64,000 nucleotides of DNA from Devosia nitrariae. GTDB taxonomy: Bacteria; Pseudomonadota; Alphaproteobacteria; Rhizobiales; Devosiaceae. The stretch covers positions 124,001 to 188,000 of the forward strand of contig NZ_BSNS01000024.1 in the NCBI RefSeq assembly GCF_030160115.1, given 5' to 3'. Made by a program: the position numbers and the translations under genes. The notes under the pieces were generated by a model. It worked only from the letters and a program-made list of their open reading frames with translations, made no database searches and was not told the DNA's origin. The first letter of the stretch is position 1. Each line of letters opens with the position of its first letter. This document shows positions 18,091 through 27,268 of the stretch, in pieces.

Positions 18091-18614
18091 AAACCCCAGA
18101 GCGCGTAAAGCGCGTTGAGCTCACGCGCGGTGTGGCATTCGACGAACGGCAGGCCCGACTCGCGAATGAGGCGGCCATACCTAGCCTGACTGTTGCGGGT
18201 CTTGACCAGGATCCAGTCGATCATCTCCCACTTGATGCTGTCCCTGGCGCCTTCAAGGTGCCCGGCGCGGTCGCTGTGGTTGATGAGCGTGCGCTTCAGA
18301 TAGCGGCCAAATCGCAGCCATTGGTGGGAAGAGATGAGGATAGCGCCGGTCGCACGGGCAAAGCGCTGCGGAAACAAGCGCGAATAGTTGCCCTCCATCA
18401 CCCAGCTTTCGCCCTCGATCGCCGCGTCGTGAAGCGCGGCGAACTCGGGGTCCGGGCGCGGCTGCCAATCGGTGTTGGGCAGGTGCCGGAACTGGTCGAG
18501 ATGAACAGCGGGAATGCCGAGCTTGCGCGAGATGGCGGCAGCGAGTGTCGACTTGCCGGCATTGGACGGGCCGAGGACGACGATGCGCCTGCCAAGGGAG
18601 GCCAAGGGCAGCAT
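18075..18614 (-). CDS. P-loop kinase-like ATPase (adenylate kinase/topology modulation type)
   Basis: A Walker A motif, GPSNAGKST, lies near the N-terminus. It is followed by VHLDQFRHLPNTDW and the pattern WVMEGNYSRLFPQRFARA, which are seen in small FlaR/topology-modulation-like nucleotide kinases. The substrate is unknown. The ATG at 18614 gives 179 residues. An in-frame TTG at 18677 would add 21 residues but lies against the terminator of the upstream gene and lacks a ribosome binding site. The gene converges on the drug exporter. Confidence 0.75.
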   Translation of the reverse strand: MLPLASLGRRIVVLGPSNAGKSTLAAAISRKLGIPAVHLDQFRHLPNTDWQPRPDPEFAALHDAAIEGESWVMEGNYSRLFPQRFARATGAILISSHQWLRFGRYLKRTLINHSDRAGHLEGARDSIKWEMIDWILVKTRNSQARYGRLIRESGLPFVECHTARELNALYALWGLPVPR

Positions 18615-18678
18615 GGGAACACCAGGTCTCTGGAAATGCGGGGCGAGGGCAATCGCCCAGACCGGTGGAGTTGTCAAG

Positions 18679-18712
18679 ACAAAAGAAACGCCGCCGGGGG
18701 GACCGGCGGCGT
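18679..18712 (-). terminator. Intrinsic terminator of the decarboxylase gene
   Basis: Perfect 10-base arms (18688-18697 and 18703-18712) are followed on the minus strand by a T-rich run, tttcttttg. It lies 26 bases after the decarboxylase stop. Confidence 0.8.
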
Positions 18713-18737
18713 AATCAGGTTTCGGCAGGCCGGACGA

Positions 18738-19910
18738 TTATTCCGGCTGCACGTCCTTGCCGGTATAGATCTCGTCGACTTGATACCAGTCACGCCGGTC
18801 GAACCCGTTGAAGGGGGTGAGGGAAGCCTGCGTATAGGCGCCCATCAGCCCGAACTCGATCCAGTCGTCCTCGCCGATATCGACGGGCAACATGAAAGTC
18901 TGCGGTAGCACGTCGTAGCTGTCGCAGGTTGGGCCGAAGATGGTAAAGCCTGCTACTTCCTCCTCGGTATGGAGCCGCGCGCCGCGCCAGACGCGCACGG
19001 GTGGAGTGAAGTCCATGAACTTGACTTCCATCAGCGCGCCATAGGCACCGTCATTGAGATAGACGGAAAGACCGCCGCGCTGGTGCTTGACGCGCAGGAG
19101 CAGCGATGTCGAGGAGGTGACCAGCGCCCGGCCGGGCTCGGCGATCAGCTCGGGCTTGGATGAGCCGAAATTATCCTCGATGGCTTCGGCGATGGTCTCG
19201 AAATAGTAATCGATCGGCGGAGCGACGCTGGTCGGATAGCGGGCGGGGAAGCCGCCGCCGACATTGAGGCGCTTCAGCTCAATGCCCGATTCCTTGGCAA
19301 TGCGGGCGGCCGCAGCGATGTGCCGTTCGTAGGCATAGGCGTCCTCGCATTGGCTACCGACATGGAAGCAGAGGCTGGCGGTGTAGCCCATCTGCTCGAC
19401 CATGTTGGCGATCTCGACCGCGCCCTGTTCCATGACGCCGAACTTGGTGCCGAAGTCGTAGGATTTGAGCGCTTTGCCGGCCTTGAAACGCGTGGTGACC
19501 TCTACATCGCGCGATGGCGCGACGACCGCCTGCAACTGGTCGAGTTGCTGGGGATGGTCGATGGTGAACGAGCGTACGCCGAATTCCTCGTAGGCACGCT
19601 CGATCTCGCGGCGGTTCTTGATGGGGTTGTTGTAGTGCATGGCCGCACCCGGCGCATGCTGTTGAACCAACGCCATCTCGGTGTTTGAAGCGACGTCGAA
19701 GGCCTTCACGCCCTCTTCGTGCAGCTTGGCGATGATGTGGGGCGAGGGGTTGCACTTGACCGCGTAGGTCAGCAGGCCATCGAAGCCCTTGCGAAAGATT
19801 TTGGCGGCCTTGCGCAGCTCGCGCTCCGAATAGAGAAAGCTCGGAAAATCCGGCGCTTCGGCGGCGATGAGCGCCGAGGTGTTCGGATAGACGGTTGTCG
19901 GCTCAGTCAT
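18738..19910 (-). CDS. Type III PLP-dependent decarboxylase (ornithine decarboxylase type)
   Basis: This 390-residue enzyme belongs to the alanine-racemase-fold ornithine/diaminopimelate/arginine decarboxylases. The PLP lysine is K52 in YAVKCNP. HVGSQ, the glycine-rich NVGGGFPARYP and EPGRALV follow, and the substrate-binding cysteine is in GPTCDSYD. The likely reaction is ornithine to putrescine, for polyamine synthesis. Lysine or diaminopimelate cannot be excluded. ATG 19910 was chosen because the upstream extension is not family-like. It is divergent from the HtrA gene. Confidence 0.88.
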   Translation of the reverse strand: MTEPTTVYPNTSALIAAEAPDFPSFLYSERELRKAAKIFRKGFDGLLTYAVKCNPSPHIIAKLHEEGVKAFDVASNTEMALVQQHAPGAAMHYNNPIKNRREIERAYEEFGVRSFTIDHPQQLDQLQAVVAPSRDVEVTTRFKAGKALKSYDFGTKFGVMEQGAVEIANMVEQMGYTASLCFHVGSQCEDAYAYERHIAAAARIAKESGIELKRLNVGGGFPARYPTSVAPPIDYYFETIAEAIEDNFGSSKPELIAEPGRALVTSSTSLLLRVKHQRGGLSVYLNDGAYGALMEVKFMDFTPPVRVWRGARLHTEEEVAGFTIFGPTCDSYDVLPQTFMLPVDIGEDDWIEFGLMGAYTQASLTPFNGFDRRDWYQVDEIYTGKDVQPE

Positions 19911-20101
19911 TGGACTTTTTGCCTTTCGGGGCGTGAGGGAGCGAAAATGAGCGCTGCATATAGGGATCAAATGACTGGGGCGCAAACGATATTTTGCCCG
20001 TCATCTTATCGATCGCTGTGACACCTTAATGGCGTCAGATTCCGGGGCTTTCTCGTGTGTTGCGAGGGGAGGGTAAGAGTTGCGGATTCGTGAATGGAAA
20101 C

Positions 20102-21592
20102 ATGCACATGATCTTTTTTCGTAAGATTGTTCTGACGGTTGCCGGTGTCGTCGTCCTTGGGGCTTTAGCTTCGGCCGCGGCAGGCGAGCGCGCAGGTGGC
20201 GTGGCACCGTTGCCGCAGCAAGCACCCGTGCGTATCGAGCTGGCGCAGGCCGAGCGGCAGGTGCCGCAATCGCGCGAGCAGGTGCAGCTGAGCTTTGCGC
20301 CAGTGGTGCGGCAGGTCGCCCCCTCTGTGGTCAATGTCTATGCAACCCGGGTCGAAGAGCAGGTGGTCTCGCCCTTTGCCAACGACCCATTCTTCCAGCG
20401 TTTTTTCGGTGAGCGATCGCCATTTTTTCAGAGCCGGCCGCGGGAGTCGCGTTCGCTCGGTTCGGGGGTGATCGTCGATTCCACCGGCCTCATCCTCACC
20501 AACAGCCACGTGGTCTCCGGCGCAACAGACATCCGCATTGCCCTTGCTGACCGGCGCGAGTTTGCGGTCGACCTAGTGCTCGACGATCCGGAGACCGACC
20601 TGGCGGTGCTGCGCATCCGCGATACCGGAGGCGTCGAGCTGCCGGCCATCGCCTTTGCCGATTCAGACGTGCTCGAGGTGGGCGACCTGGTGCTGGCCAT
20701 AGGCAACCCGTTCGGAGTTGGACAGACGGTGACAAGCGGCATCGTCTCGGCGCTCGCCCGAACCGGCGTGGAAGCCAGCGACTACGAGTTCTTCATCCAG
20801 ACAGATGCGGCGATCAATCCGGGCAACTCGGGGGGAGCCTTGGTCGATCTCGACGGTCGGTTGGTCGGCATCAACACCGCCATCTATTCGCGCACCGGCG
20901 GTTCGGTCGGCATCGGCTTTGCCATCCCCTCCAACATGGCGGCGGTCGTCGCGCAGGCGGGACTGGCGGGCGGAGAGATCGTGCGGCCTTGGCTCGGTGC
21001 CAAGACGCAGGTGGTCAGTGCCGACATCGCCGAAAGCTTGCAGCTTGCCTCGCCGACCGGTGCGATGATCACCGATGTGGCTCCGGGTGGTCCGGCCGAA
21101 CGCGCGGGGCTCAGGCCCGGCGACGTGGTGACGGCGATCGACGGCGTGACAGTCGAGGATCCAAGCGCGTTCAATTTCCGCCTCGCCACCAAGCAGCTGG
21201 GGAGTGAGGCGCGGCTGGCGGTGATGCGTGGTGGTCAGGCTTTCGAGGCGACGCTGCCGGTTGAGGCGCCATCCCAGCCCGAAGAAAGCCAGATCGCCCG
21301 CATCACCGGCAACACCCGCTTTGCCGGCGCAACAGGGCAGGAGCTGACGCCGGCGCTGGCCCAGGAACAGGACCTGCCGTTCGATGCGCGCGGCATCGTC
21401 ATCACCGAGGTCGAAGAAGGGTCTCCTGCCGAGGCCATGGGGCTGGCGACGGGCGATATCATTTTGAGCCTCAATGGCATAGAGATGACCGACGCAGGTA
21501 CCTTCGCCGAGACCGCCTCGCGGCGGGTGCGGACATGGGAGATCGTGCTGCAGCGCGATGGACGCGTCGTGCGCACCTATGTCAGCGGATAG
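20102..21592 (+). CDS. Periplasmic HtrA/DegP-type serine protease
   Basis: A hydrophobic signal segment lies at residues 6-28, followed by a trypsin-like domain with catalytic His136 (TNSHVV), Asp166 (ETDLAVLR) and Ser243 (NPGNSGGALVD). Two PDZ domains follow, at about 285-375 and 400-490. The 496-residue protein should act as a periplasmic protease and chaperone in envelope stress. The paired ATGs at 20102 and 20108 are the likely starts; a GTG at 20057 would place 15 polar residues before the signal peptide. A DegQ-like role is equally possible. It is a single gene, divergent from the decarboxylase. Confidence 0.92.
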   Translation: MHMIFFRKIVLTVAGVVVLGALASAAAGERAGGVAPLPQQAPVRIELAQAERQVPQSREQVQLSFAPVVRQVAPSVVNVYATRVEEQVVSPFANDPFFQRFFGERSPFFQSRPRESRSLGSGVIVDSTGLILTNSHVVSGATDIRIALADRREFAVDLVLDDPETDLAVLRIRDTGGVELPAIAFADSDVLEVGDLVLAIGNPFGVGQTVTSGIVSALARTGVEASDYEFFIQTDAAINPGNSGGALVDLDGRLVGINTAIYSRTGGSVGIGFAIPSNMAAVVAQAGLAGGEIVRPWLGAKTQVVSADIAESLQLASPTGAMITDVAPGGPAERAGLRPGDVVTAIDGVTVEDPSAFNFRLATKQLGSEARLAVMRGGQAFEATLPVEAPSQPEESQIARITGNTRFAGATGQELTPALAQEQDLPFDARGIVITEVEEGSPAEAMGLATGDIILSLNGIEMTDAGTFAETASRRVRTWEIVLQRDGRVVRTYVSG

Positions 21593-21701
21593 GAAGCGCC
21601 TGTCTCCAGAGGCGTCTCGAGGGGGATACCCCTTGCGGGACAGGTCCGGAGGGGGGTACTTCCGGTTGTAGTCCAGTTTGCCGAGGCGGCGCCCAATTCA
21701 G

Positions 21702-23039
21702 ATGTCGGATCTATTTGCCACCGATAACGACGACGAGCCCAGCGCGCCCTCGGTTCAGCAGGGCCGGCCGCTCGCCGACCAGTTGCGTCCGAAGTCGCTC
21801 GACGAGGTCATCGGGCAGGCGCATCTCCTCGGCCCGGAAGGAACCTTGAGGCGCATGATCGCCTCCGGGCGGCTTGGCTCGCTAATCCTATGGGGGCCGC
21901 CGGGTACCGGCAAGACGACGGTGGCGCGGCTGCTGGCCAACGAGACCGGCTACAAGTTCGAGCAGATATCGGCCGTGTTTTCGGGGGTTGCGGACCTCAA
22001 GAAGGCGTTCGAGAAAGCGCGGTTCGATCGGATGAACGGCCAGCGCACGCTGCTTTTCGTCGATGAGATCCATCGCTTCAACCGCGCCCAGCAGGATGGG
22101 TTCCTGCCGGTCATGGAGGATGGCACCATCGTCCTGGTCGGCGCAACGACCGAGAATCCGTCGTTCGAACTCAACGCCGCGCTGCTCTCGCGATCCCAGG
22201 TGCTGCGATTCGAGCCGCTCTCGCTCGAGGATCTTGAAAAGCTGGCCGAGCGTGCCGAGGCGCTGACCGGGGAGGCCCTGCCACTCGACGTCGAGTCCCG
22301 GCGCACCATGCTCACCCTCGCCGACGGCGACGGTCGGGCGATGCTCGGGCTGGTCGAAGAGGTTCTTGCGTCAGCTCGGACGGACGAGGTGATGGACGTC
22401 GAGACTCTGCTTTCGGTGGTGCAGCGACGCGCGCCGATCTACGACAAGGCCCAGGACGGGCACTACAACCTGATCTCAGCGCTGCACAAGACCGTGCGCG
22501 GTTCGGACCCCGACGCCGCCCTCTACTACTTCGCCCGCATGCTCGATGCCGGCGAAGACCCGCTGTTCCTGGCGCGGCGGCTCATTCGGATGGCCGTTGA
22601 GGACATCGGCCTTGCCGACCCGCAGGCGCTGCCGCAAGCGGTGGCTGGGCGCGACGCCTATCAGATGCTGGGCTCGCCCGAAGGCGAACTGGCGCTGGCG
22701 CAGGTCGTCGTCTATCTGGCGCTCGCGCCCAAATCCAATGCCGTCTACACCGGTTTCAAAGAGGCAACGAGCATCGCCAAGGCGGGCGGTTCGCCGACGC
22801 CGCCCATGGTCATCCTCAACGCGCCCACCAAGCTCATGAAAACGAGCGGCTATGGCGAGGGCTACATCTACGACCACGACACGCCGGAGGGGTTTTCGGG
22901 ACAGGAATACTTCCCGGAAAAGATCGGCCGGCAGGAGTTCTACCGGCCGGTGGAGCGGGGGTTCGAGCGCGAATTGAAAAAGCGGCTCGACTATTTCACC
23001 CGGCTGAGAGTGGCCAAGCGTGGGGGCGAAGAGGACTAG
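21702..23039 (+). CDS. rarA: Replication-associated recombination protein RarA (MgsA), AAA+ ATPase
   Basis: RarA acts at stalled replication forks. The 445-residue product has Walker A GPPGTGKT (65-72), Walker B LLFVDEIHRF (117-126), the sensor region GATTENPSFELN, and the C-terminal tetramerisation domain with GSDPDAALYYFARM and EDIGLADP. ATG 21702 (MSDLFATDN) is favoured over an upstream TTG. The stop is directly followed by the crcB ATG, so it leads a tight operon, rarA-crcB-rluC-HAD. Confidence 0.95.
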   Translation: MSDLFATDNDDEPSAPSVQQGRPLADQLRPKSLDEVIGQAHLLGPEGTLRRMIASGRLGSLILWGPPGTGKTTVARLLANETGYKFEQISAVFSGVADLKKAFEKARFDRMNGQRTLLFVDEIHRFNRAQQDGFLPVMEDGTIVLVGATTENPSFELNAALLSRSQVLRFEPLSLEDLEKLAERAEALTGEALPLDVESRRTMLTLADGDGRAMLGLVEEVLASARTDEVMDVETLLSVVQRRAPIYDKAQDGHYNLISALHKTVRGSDPDAALYYFARMLDAGEDPLFLARRLIRMAVEDIGLADPQALPQAVAGRDAYQMLGSPEGELALAQVVVYLALAPKSNAVYTGFKEATSIAKAGGSPTPPMVILNAPTKLMKTSGYGEGYIYDHDTPEGFSGQEYFPEKIGRQEFYRPVERGFERELKKRLDYFTRLRVAKRGGEED

Positions 23040-23423
23040 ATGCAGGCATTCTTGCTGGTCGGCGCCGGTGGCGCGCTGGGGGCCATGATGCGCTTTGGCG
23101 TGTCCTCGATCGTCGGACGGCTTTGGCCGTCCCAGTTTCCGCTTGCAACGCTCATCGTCAACATCCTCGGCTCGCTGGCGATGGGACTGCTGATCGGCTG
23201 GCTGGCGCGTACTCTGCCGGCATGGGCTGCCGAGGCGCGGCTGTTCGTTGCCGTCGGCGTTCTCGGAGGCTTCACCACGTTCTCCGCCTTCTCGCTCGAC
23301 ACGATCACGCTCATCGAGCGGGGCGCATGGAGCCAGGCCGGGCTCTATATCCTGCTGTCGGTTGTTCTTTGCCTTGCGGGGCTGTATTGCGGGCTGCTGA
23401 TGACACGAGGATTTCACGCATGA
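23040..23423 (+). CDS. crcB: Fluoride channel CrcB/Fluc
   Basis: CrcB is a small dual-topology channel that exports fluoride across the inner membrane. The product has 127 residues and four membrane helices. Family marks are GGALGAMMRFG at the start, Asn41 in LIVNILGS, and GGFTTFSAFSLD (about 76-87) with the phenylalanine box and sodium-site residues. No cysteine-rich or fluoride riboswitch-like leader is possible, because the start abuts rarA. It overlaps rluC by 4 bases. Confidence 0.95.
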   Translation: MQAFLLVGAGGALGAMMRFGVSSIVGRLWPSQFPLATLIVNILGSLAMGLLIGWLARTLPAWAAEARLFVAVGVLGGFTTFSAFSLDTITLIERGAWSQAGLYILLSVVLCLAGLYCGLLMTRGFHA

Positions 23424-24409
23424 GCCGCGTACAGCAGCGCGAGGTGGTAGCCGACGAGGACGGAATGCGGCTCGACCGCTGGTTCGCCCGCAATTTTCCG
23501 CAGCTGGGATTCGGGCGGCTGCAGAAGCTCATCCGCAACGGCGAGGTGCGCGTCGACAAGGGCCGGGTGCAGACGAGCACGCGGCTCTCGGCTGGCCAGG
23601 TGGTGCGCGTTCCGCCCATCGACGATCCCGATGTCGTCCGGCCGATGCGCGTCAGCGACGAAGATGCCGATTTCCTGCGCTCGCTCATTCTTTACGAGGA
23701 TGATGAGATCTACGTCTTCAACAAGCCCTATGGGCTCGCCGTCCAGGGCGGCAGCGGCACCAAGCGCCATGTCGACGGTATGCTCAAGAGCCTGCCCAAC
23801 AAGAAGGGAGAGCCGCCTCGGCTTGTCCACCGGCTCGACCGGGATACGTCCGGGTGTCTTGTCGTTGCCAAGACGCATGCAGCGGCCAGCCATTTCGGCA
23901 CGGTGTTCCGCTCGCGTTCGGCGCGCAAGATCTATTGGGCGGTGGTGGCGGGCAATCCCAGCCCCCGACAGGGCGAGATCTCCTGCTGGCTGGCCAAGCG
24001 CGCGACCACCGATGGCGAGCAGATGGTCGTCGTGCCGCACGGCACCCCCGGTGCCCAGCACTCGATGACCTATTATTCGATCACCGACACGGCCAGCCGG
24101 CGCTTTGCCTGGGTGACGCTGAAGCCGGTGACCGGGCGCACGCACCAGTTGCGCGTGCACATGGCCCAGCTCGGCAACCCCATCCTCGACGATCCGCGCT
24201 ATTTCAATATCGAAAACTACCAACCGGCCGAGGGGCTGGGTGAAGGGCTGCATCTGCACGCGCGCCGCATCGCGCTGCCGCTGCGCTCGGGCAAGCGTCT
24301 CGACGTCTCGGCCCCGCTCCCGCCACACATGCAACAAAGCTTCGATGCCCTGGGGTTCGACGCCAGCCGATACGATGTGCAGGCGGTCGATCCGGAGGAT
24401 GCAGCCTGA
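23420..24409 (+). CDS. rluC: 23S rRNA pseudouridine synthase, RluC/RluD family
   Basis: This 329-residue enzyme isomerises uridine in 23S rRNA. An N-terminal S4 RNA-binding domain (about 15-75) precedes the catalytic domain with HRLDRDTSG at 137-145; Asp140 is the catalytic residue. GRTHQLRVH and LHARRIALPL are further family signatures. The start at 23420 is within the crcB stop (ATGA). The frame is open upstream inside crcB, but that part is not family-like. RluC activity (955/2504/2580) is the best guess. Confidence 0.92.
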   Translation: MSRVQQREVVADEDGMRLDRWFARNFPQLGFGRLQKLIRNGEVRVDKGRVQTSTRLSAGQVVRVPPIDDPDVVRPMRVSDEDADFLRSLILYEDDEIYVFNKPYGLAVQGGSGTKRHVDGMLKSLPNKKGEPPRLVHRLDRDTSGCLVVAKTHAAASHFGTVFRSRSARKIYWAVVAGNPSPRQGEISCWLAKRATTDGEQMVVVPHGTPGAQHSMTYYSITDTASRRFAWVTLKPVTGRTHQLRVHMAQLGNPILDDPRYFNIENYQPAEGLGEGLHLHARRIALPLRSGKRLDVSAPLPPHMQQSFDALGFDASRYDVQAVDPEDAA

Positions 24410-25068
24410 TGCTCGTCATGTTCGACATGGACGGCACGCTGATCGACACGCAGAGCCTCATTTGTGAGCACATGGCGACTGCGTTCCGCGGCGCCGACTT
24501 GCCGGCACCGACACCGGAGGAAGTTCGGCGCATCATCGGCCTGTCTCTGCCGGTCGCCATCGAGAGACTTGCCGGCAGCCAGGACGATAGCCTGATCAAC
24601 CGGTTAGTCGAGGACTACAAGGAGCACTATCGTGCTTCGCTCGTGGGTGGGAGTGACCGCGAAGGCTTGTTTCCGGGTGCGAGAACTTCGCTCGATGCAC
24701 TGCGCGCCGAGCCGGACTATGTGCTGGGGATCGCGACCGGCAAGGGCCTCGCGGGTGTAAGCCGGATACTGGAACTGCATAGCCTCGGCGATCACTTCAC
24801 CACTCTGCAGACGCCAGACCACAATCCATCGAAGCCGCATCCGGGCATGCTGCTGCGGGCGATGGACGAAACCGGCGCGGCGACGTCCGAAACGGTGATG
24901 GTGGGAGATACGGTGTTCGACATCGAACTCGGCCGAGCGGCCGGGGTCGCTACCATCGGCGTCACCTGGGGCTATCACGATCCTGCCGATCTGGTCGCTG
25001 CGGGCGCCGACGCGATGATCGATCATTTCAGCGATCTGGCGCCGGTCATCCGGCGGCTGATGGATTAG
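24409..25068 (+). CDS. HAD-family phosphatase (phosphoglycolate phosphatase-like)
   Basis: This 219-residue HAD hydrolase has the nucleophile motif FDMDGT at residues 5-10 with Asp6 and Asp8, a helical cap, the LGIATGKG motif II region, Lys in KPHPGM and the MVGDTVFDIELGRAAGV motif IV. Likely substrates are small phosphate esters such as phosphoglycolate. The ATG overlaps the rluC stop by one base, so it is coupled to the pseudouridine synthase, a common pairing in this group. Confidence 0.88.
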   Translation: MLVMFDMDGTLIDTQSLICEHMATAFRGADLPAPTPEEVRRIIGLSLPVAIERLAGSQDDSLINRLVEDYKEHYRASLVGGSDREGLFPGARTSLDALRAEPDYVLGIATGKGLAGVSRILELHSLGDHFTTLQTPDHNPSKPHPGMLLRAMDETGAATSETVMVGDTVFDIELGRAAGVATIGVTWGYHDPADLVAAGADAMIDHFSDLAPVIRRLMD

Positions 25069-25099
25069 AACGCGATGCGCCGTGCACTAAGGAACAGCC

Positions 25100-25891
25100 A
25101 TGCGTGACTTCGTCGAAGACGCCCTCAACCATCGCGACGACGGCTATGGCCGCGCACAGCGGCTGATCAAGCGCGAGCTGCCCAAGCGCTTCTACAAGGA
25201 GACGGGCGTTGCGGCAGTCGAGGGCGGCTACACGGTGACGCTCGACGGGCGACCGACCCGCACACCAGGCAACAAGACGCCGGTGGCGGTGCCGGTCGTT
25301 GACCTTGCCGAAGCCATGGCGGCCGAATGGGCGGGGCAGGGCGAGCGGATCGATGCCGAGACGATGCCGGTCGTGCGCCTTGTCAACTCGGCGCTGGAAA
25401 GCGGCAGCGAGACCTTGCCGGCTTTCCGCGAGGAAGTGGTGAAGTACGCCGCCAGTGATCTGCTGCTCTATCGGGCTGACAGCCCCAGAGAGCTGGTCGC
25501 CGAGCAGGAGCGGCTGTGGGATGATGCGCTGGTGCGTGCTGCGCGGCATTTCGGTGTCAGCTTCCAGCCGACCATCGGCATCCTGCATCAGCCGCAGCCG
25601 GAAGCGACGCTCTCGCGTCTCGGCGAGATGTTGGCGGCAGAGGGGCTCCTGACGATGACGGCGCTCGTCTCCATCACCAATCTCACCGGCTCCGGTATCC
25701 TTGCACTCAGTCTGCGGCACCAGCTCCTCGAGCCGGAGGACGTGTGGGTGCGCGCCCATGTGGATGAGGACCACCAGGCCAGACTCTGGGGCATGGACGA
25801 GGAAGCGGCGCTGCGGCGGACCAAGCGCAAAGCTGAGTTCGACGCGGCGGTCGCCGTCCTCGAGTTTCTTGGGGAGGAACGGGGGCGATGA
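25100..25891 (+). CDS. ATP12-family F1-ATPase assembly chaperone
   Basis: This 263-residue protein matches the ATP12 family, which in mitochondria and alphaproteobacteria escorts the F1 alpha subunit during ATP synthase assembly. Seen in the sequence: KRFYKETGV near the start, VTLDGRPTRTPGN, AAEWAGQGERID and PVVRLVNSALE. It lies 31 bases after the HAD gene and overlaps the next gene by 4 bases. The family is confined mostly to alphaproteobacteria and eukaryotes. Confidence 0.92.
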   Translation: MRDFVEDALNHRDDGYGRAQRLIKRELPKRFYKETGVAAVEGGYTVTLDGRPTRTPGNKTPVAVPVVDLAEAMAAEWAGQGERIDAETMPVVRLVNSALESGSETLPAFREEVVKYAASDLLLYRADSPRELVAEQERLWDDALVRAARHFGVSFQPTIGILHQPQPEATLSRLGEMLAAEGLLTMTALVSITNLTGSGILALSLRHQLLEPEDVWVRAHVDEDHQARLWGMDEEAALRRTKRKAEFDAAVAVLEFLGEERGR

Positions 25892-26361
25892 GCATTGCGG
25901 TCCGCGAGTGCGAGGCCGACGACCTGAAGGGGGTCGTCAAGATTCTCGAAGCGCGGCGAGACGATTATGCGCGCTATGAGCCGGTCTTCTGGAAACGCCG
26001 GCAGGGCATCGCTCAAGCAAGCGCGGACTATCTCAAGACCTTGCTCGGCGCCGAACGCACGGTCTGCCTCGTCGCGGCCGCAGATGACGAGATCGTCGGA
26101 TTTCTGTTTGGGCGGGAGATGCCGACGCCGCCGGTCTATGATGCGGGGCCAACGGCGGCGATCGACGACTACTACGTGCGCTCCCCCGAGCTCTGGGCGA
26201 CGGCCGGCGCGGGCCTCCTCGCCGAGGCGCGCTCGCGGTTCAAAGACCTGGGTTTCCAGCAGATCGTCGTCGTTTCCGGCTACAAGGATCACGCCAAAAT
26301 GGTGTTCCTGCGCGACCACAAGCTCTCGCTGGCCGCCGCCTGGTTCACGACCCCGCTTTAG
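25888..26361 (+). CDS. GNAT-family N-acetyltransferase
   Basis: This 157-residue protein has a GNAT-like pattern: ECEADDLKGVVKILEARRD at the start, VAAADDEIVGFLFG for the core strands, AGLLAEARSRFKDLGFQQIVVVSG for the acetyl-CoA region and a closing DHKLSLAAAWF. The acceptor is unknown. It is coupled to the ATP12 gene by an ATGA overlap. Its last 17 bases run into the opposing folK. Confidence 0.75.
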   Translation: MSIAVRECEADDLKGVVKILEARRDDYARYEPVFWKRRQGIAQASADYLKTLLGAERTVCLVAAADDEIVGFLFGREMPTPPVYDAGPTAAIDDYYVRSPELWATAGAGLLAEARSRFKDLGFQQIVVVSGYKDHAKMVFLRDHKLSLAAAWFTTPL

Positions 26362-26791
26362 CCCGCTCCATCACCCATTCGGCCGTTGCCGGATCGATTT
26401 CGCGCAGCGGAACGAGCACGAAGTCGCGCTCGTGGGCATATGGATGCGGCACCGTCAGCCGCTCGGTCGTGATCTCGAGCCTGTCGTAGGCGATGATGTC
26501 GATGTCGATGAGGCGTGGTCCCCAGACCTCGATGCGCTCGCGGCCCATGTCGCGTTCGACGGCAAGGCACGCATCGAGCAGCGGCTCGGGCTTGAGGCTG
26601 GTTTCGACGGCCACGGCCATGTTGGCGAAATCGGGCTGGTCGGTCTTGCCCCAGGGCCTGGTGATGATGACGCTCGAGCGACTGGTCACGGTGACCTCGG
26701 GATGGGTGTCAAGCCGCTGCACGGCCTCGGCGAGCTGCGCCTTGGGATATCCGATGTTAGCGCCCAGTGAGAGCCACGCCTTTGGCATCAT
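26345..26791 (-). CDS. folK: 2-amino-4-hydroxy-6-hydroxymethyldihydropteridine pyrophosphokinase
   Basis: FolK transfers pyrophosphate from ATP to the pterin in folate synthesis. The 148-residue product has AWLSLGANIGYPKAQL at the start, TRPWGKTDQPDFANM, and WGPRLIDIDII with the metal-binding aspartates, then VPHPYAHERDFVLVPL. It overlaps the upstream folB stop (ATGA), so both are made together. It converges with the acetyltransferase. Confidence 0.95.
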   Translation of the reverse strand: MMPKAWLSLGANIGYPKAQLAEAVQRLDTHPEVTVTSRSSVIITRPWGKTDQPDFANMAVAVETSLKPEPLLDACLAVERDMGRERIEVWGPRLIDIDIIAYDRLEITTERLTVPHPYAHERDFVLVPLREIDPATAEWVMERAKAGS

Positions 26792-27174
26792 CCATTCTCC
26801 CGAAGGCGGTGGAGCTCGATTGCCGCATTGCCGCGCACCATGGAAATGGGCGCCTCGGGCTTGCGGACGCGCACCTTGATCCAGCCGATATCCGGGAAGG
26901 CGGCGAACAGGCGGTCGGCGATGCGCTGGGCTACCGCTTCGATGAGGTTCAACGGGCTTTCCTCGAAGGCGGCTTTGGTCACATTGTAGATTTCGGCGTA
27001 GGAGGCGGTCTTGCCAAGTTCGTCGGTCGAGCCCGCAGGCGACAGGTCGATGCCGCAGACGAGGTCGACGAAGAAGCGCTGGCCGAGCGTACGCTCCTCG
27101 GGTAGGACGCCGTGATAGCCGTAAAAGCCCAGGTCCTCGAGAATGATACGGTCACCGGTGAAGCGGTCGGTCAT
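26788..27174 (-). CDS. folB: Dihydroneopterin aldolase
   Basis: FolB makes the pterin substrate of FolK. The 128-residue product shows GDRIILEDLGFYGYHGVLPEE with the conserved Gly-Tyr-His-Gly segment, LGQRFFVDL, and the closing DIGWIKVRVRKPEAPI. ATG 27174 gives the family length; longer in-frame starts run through a palindromic repeat and are rejected. folB-folK form one unit, and folP follows the same strand upstream. Confidence 0.95.
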   Translation of the reverse strand: MTDRFTGDRIILEDLGFYGYHGVLPEERTLGQRFFVDLVCGIDLSPAGSTDELGKTASYAEIYNVTKAAFEESPLNLIEAVAQRIADRLFAAFPDIGWIKVRVRKPEAPISMVRGNAAIELHRLRENG

Positions 27175-27195
27175 GGTGCAGTCCCTGGTTCTAGA

Positions 27196-27264
27196 GCAAC
27201 GTGCGAAAAGAGCCTGTCCCGGACCTGATCCGGGATGGGGTCCGGCTTTTCGCAAAAACGTTGC
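27196..27264. repeat. Triple-nested palindrome between folP and folB
   Basis: Three perfect helices nest: gcaacgt (27196-27202) with acgttgc (27258-27264), gcgaaaag (27203-27210) with cttttcgc (27246-27253), and tcccgga (27217-27223) with tccggga (27229-27235). The central part resembles the common rhizobial intergenic palindromes. Its copy number in the genome cannot be seen from here. Confidence 0.6.
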
Positions 27265-27268
27265 GACA

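Noticed and set aside
19911..20101. Promoter pair between the divergent decarboxylase and HtrA genes
   Set aside because: AT-rich stretches exist but no convincing -35/-10 pair or envelope-stress sigma site could be fixed by eye.
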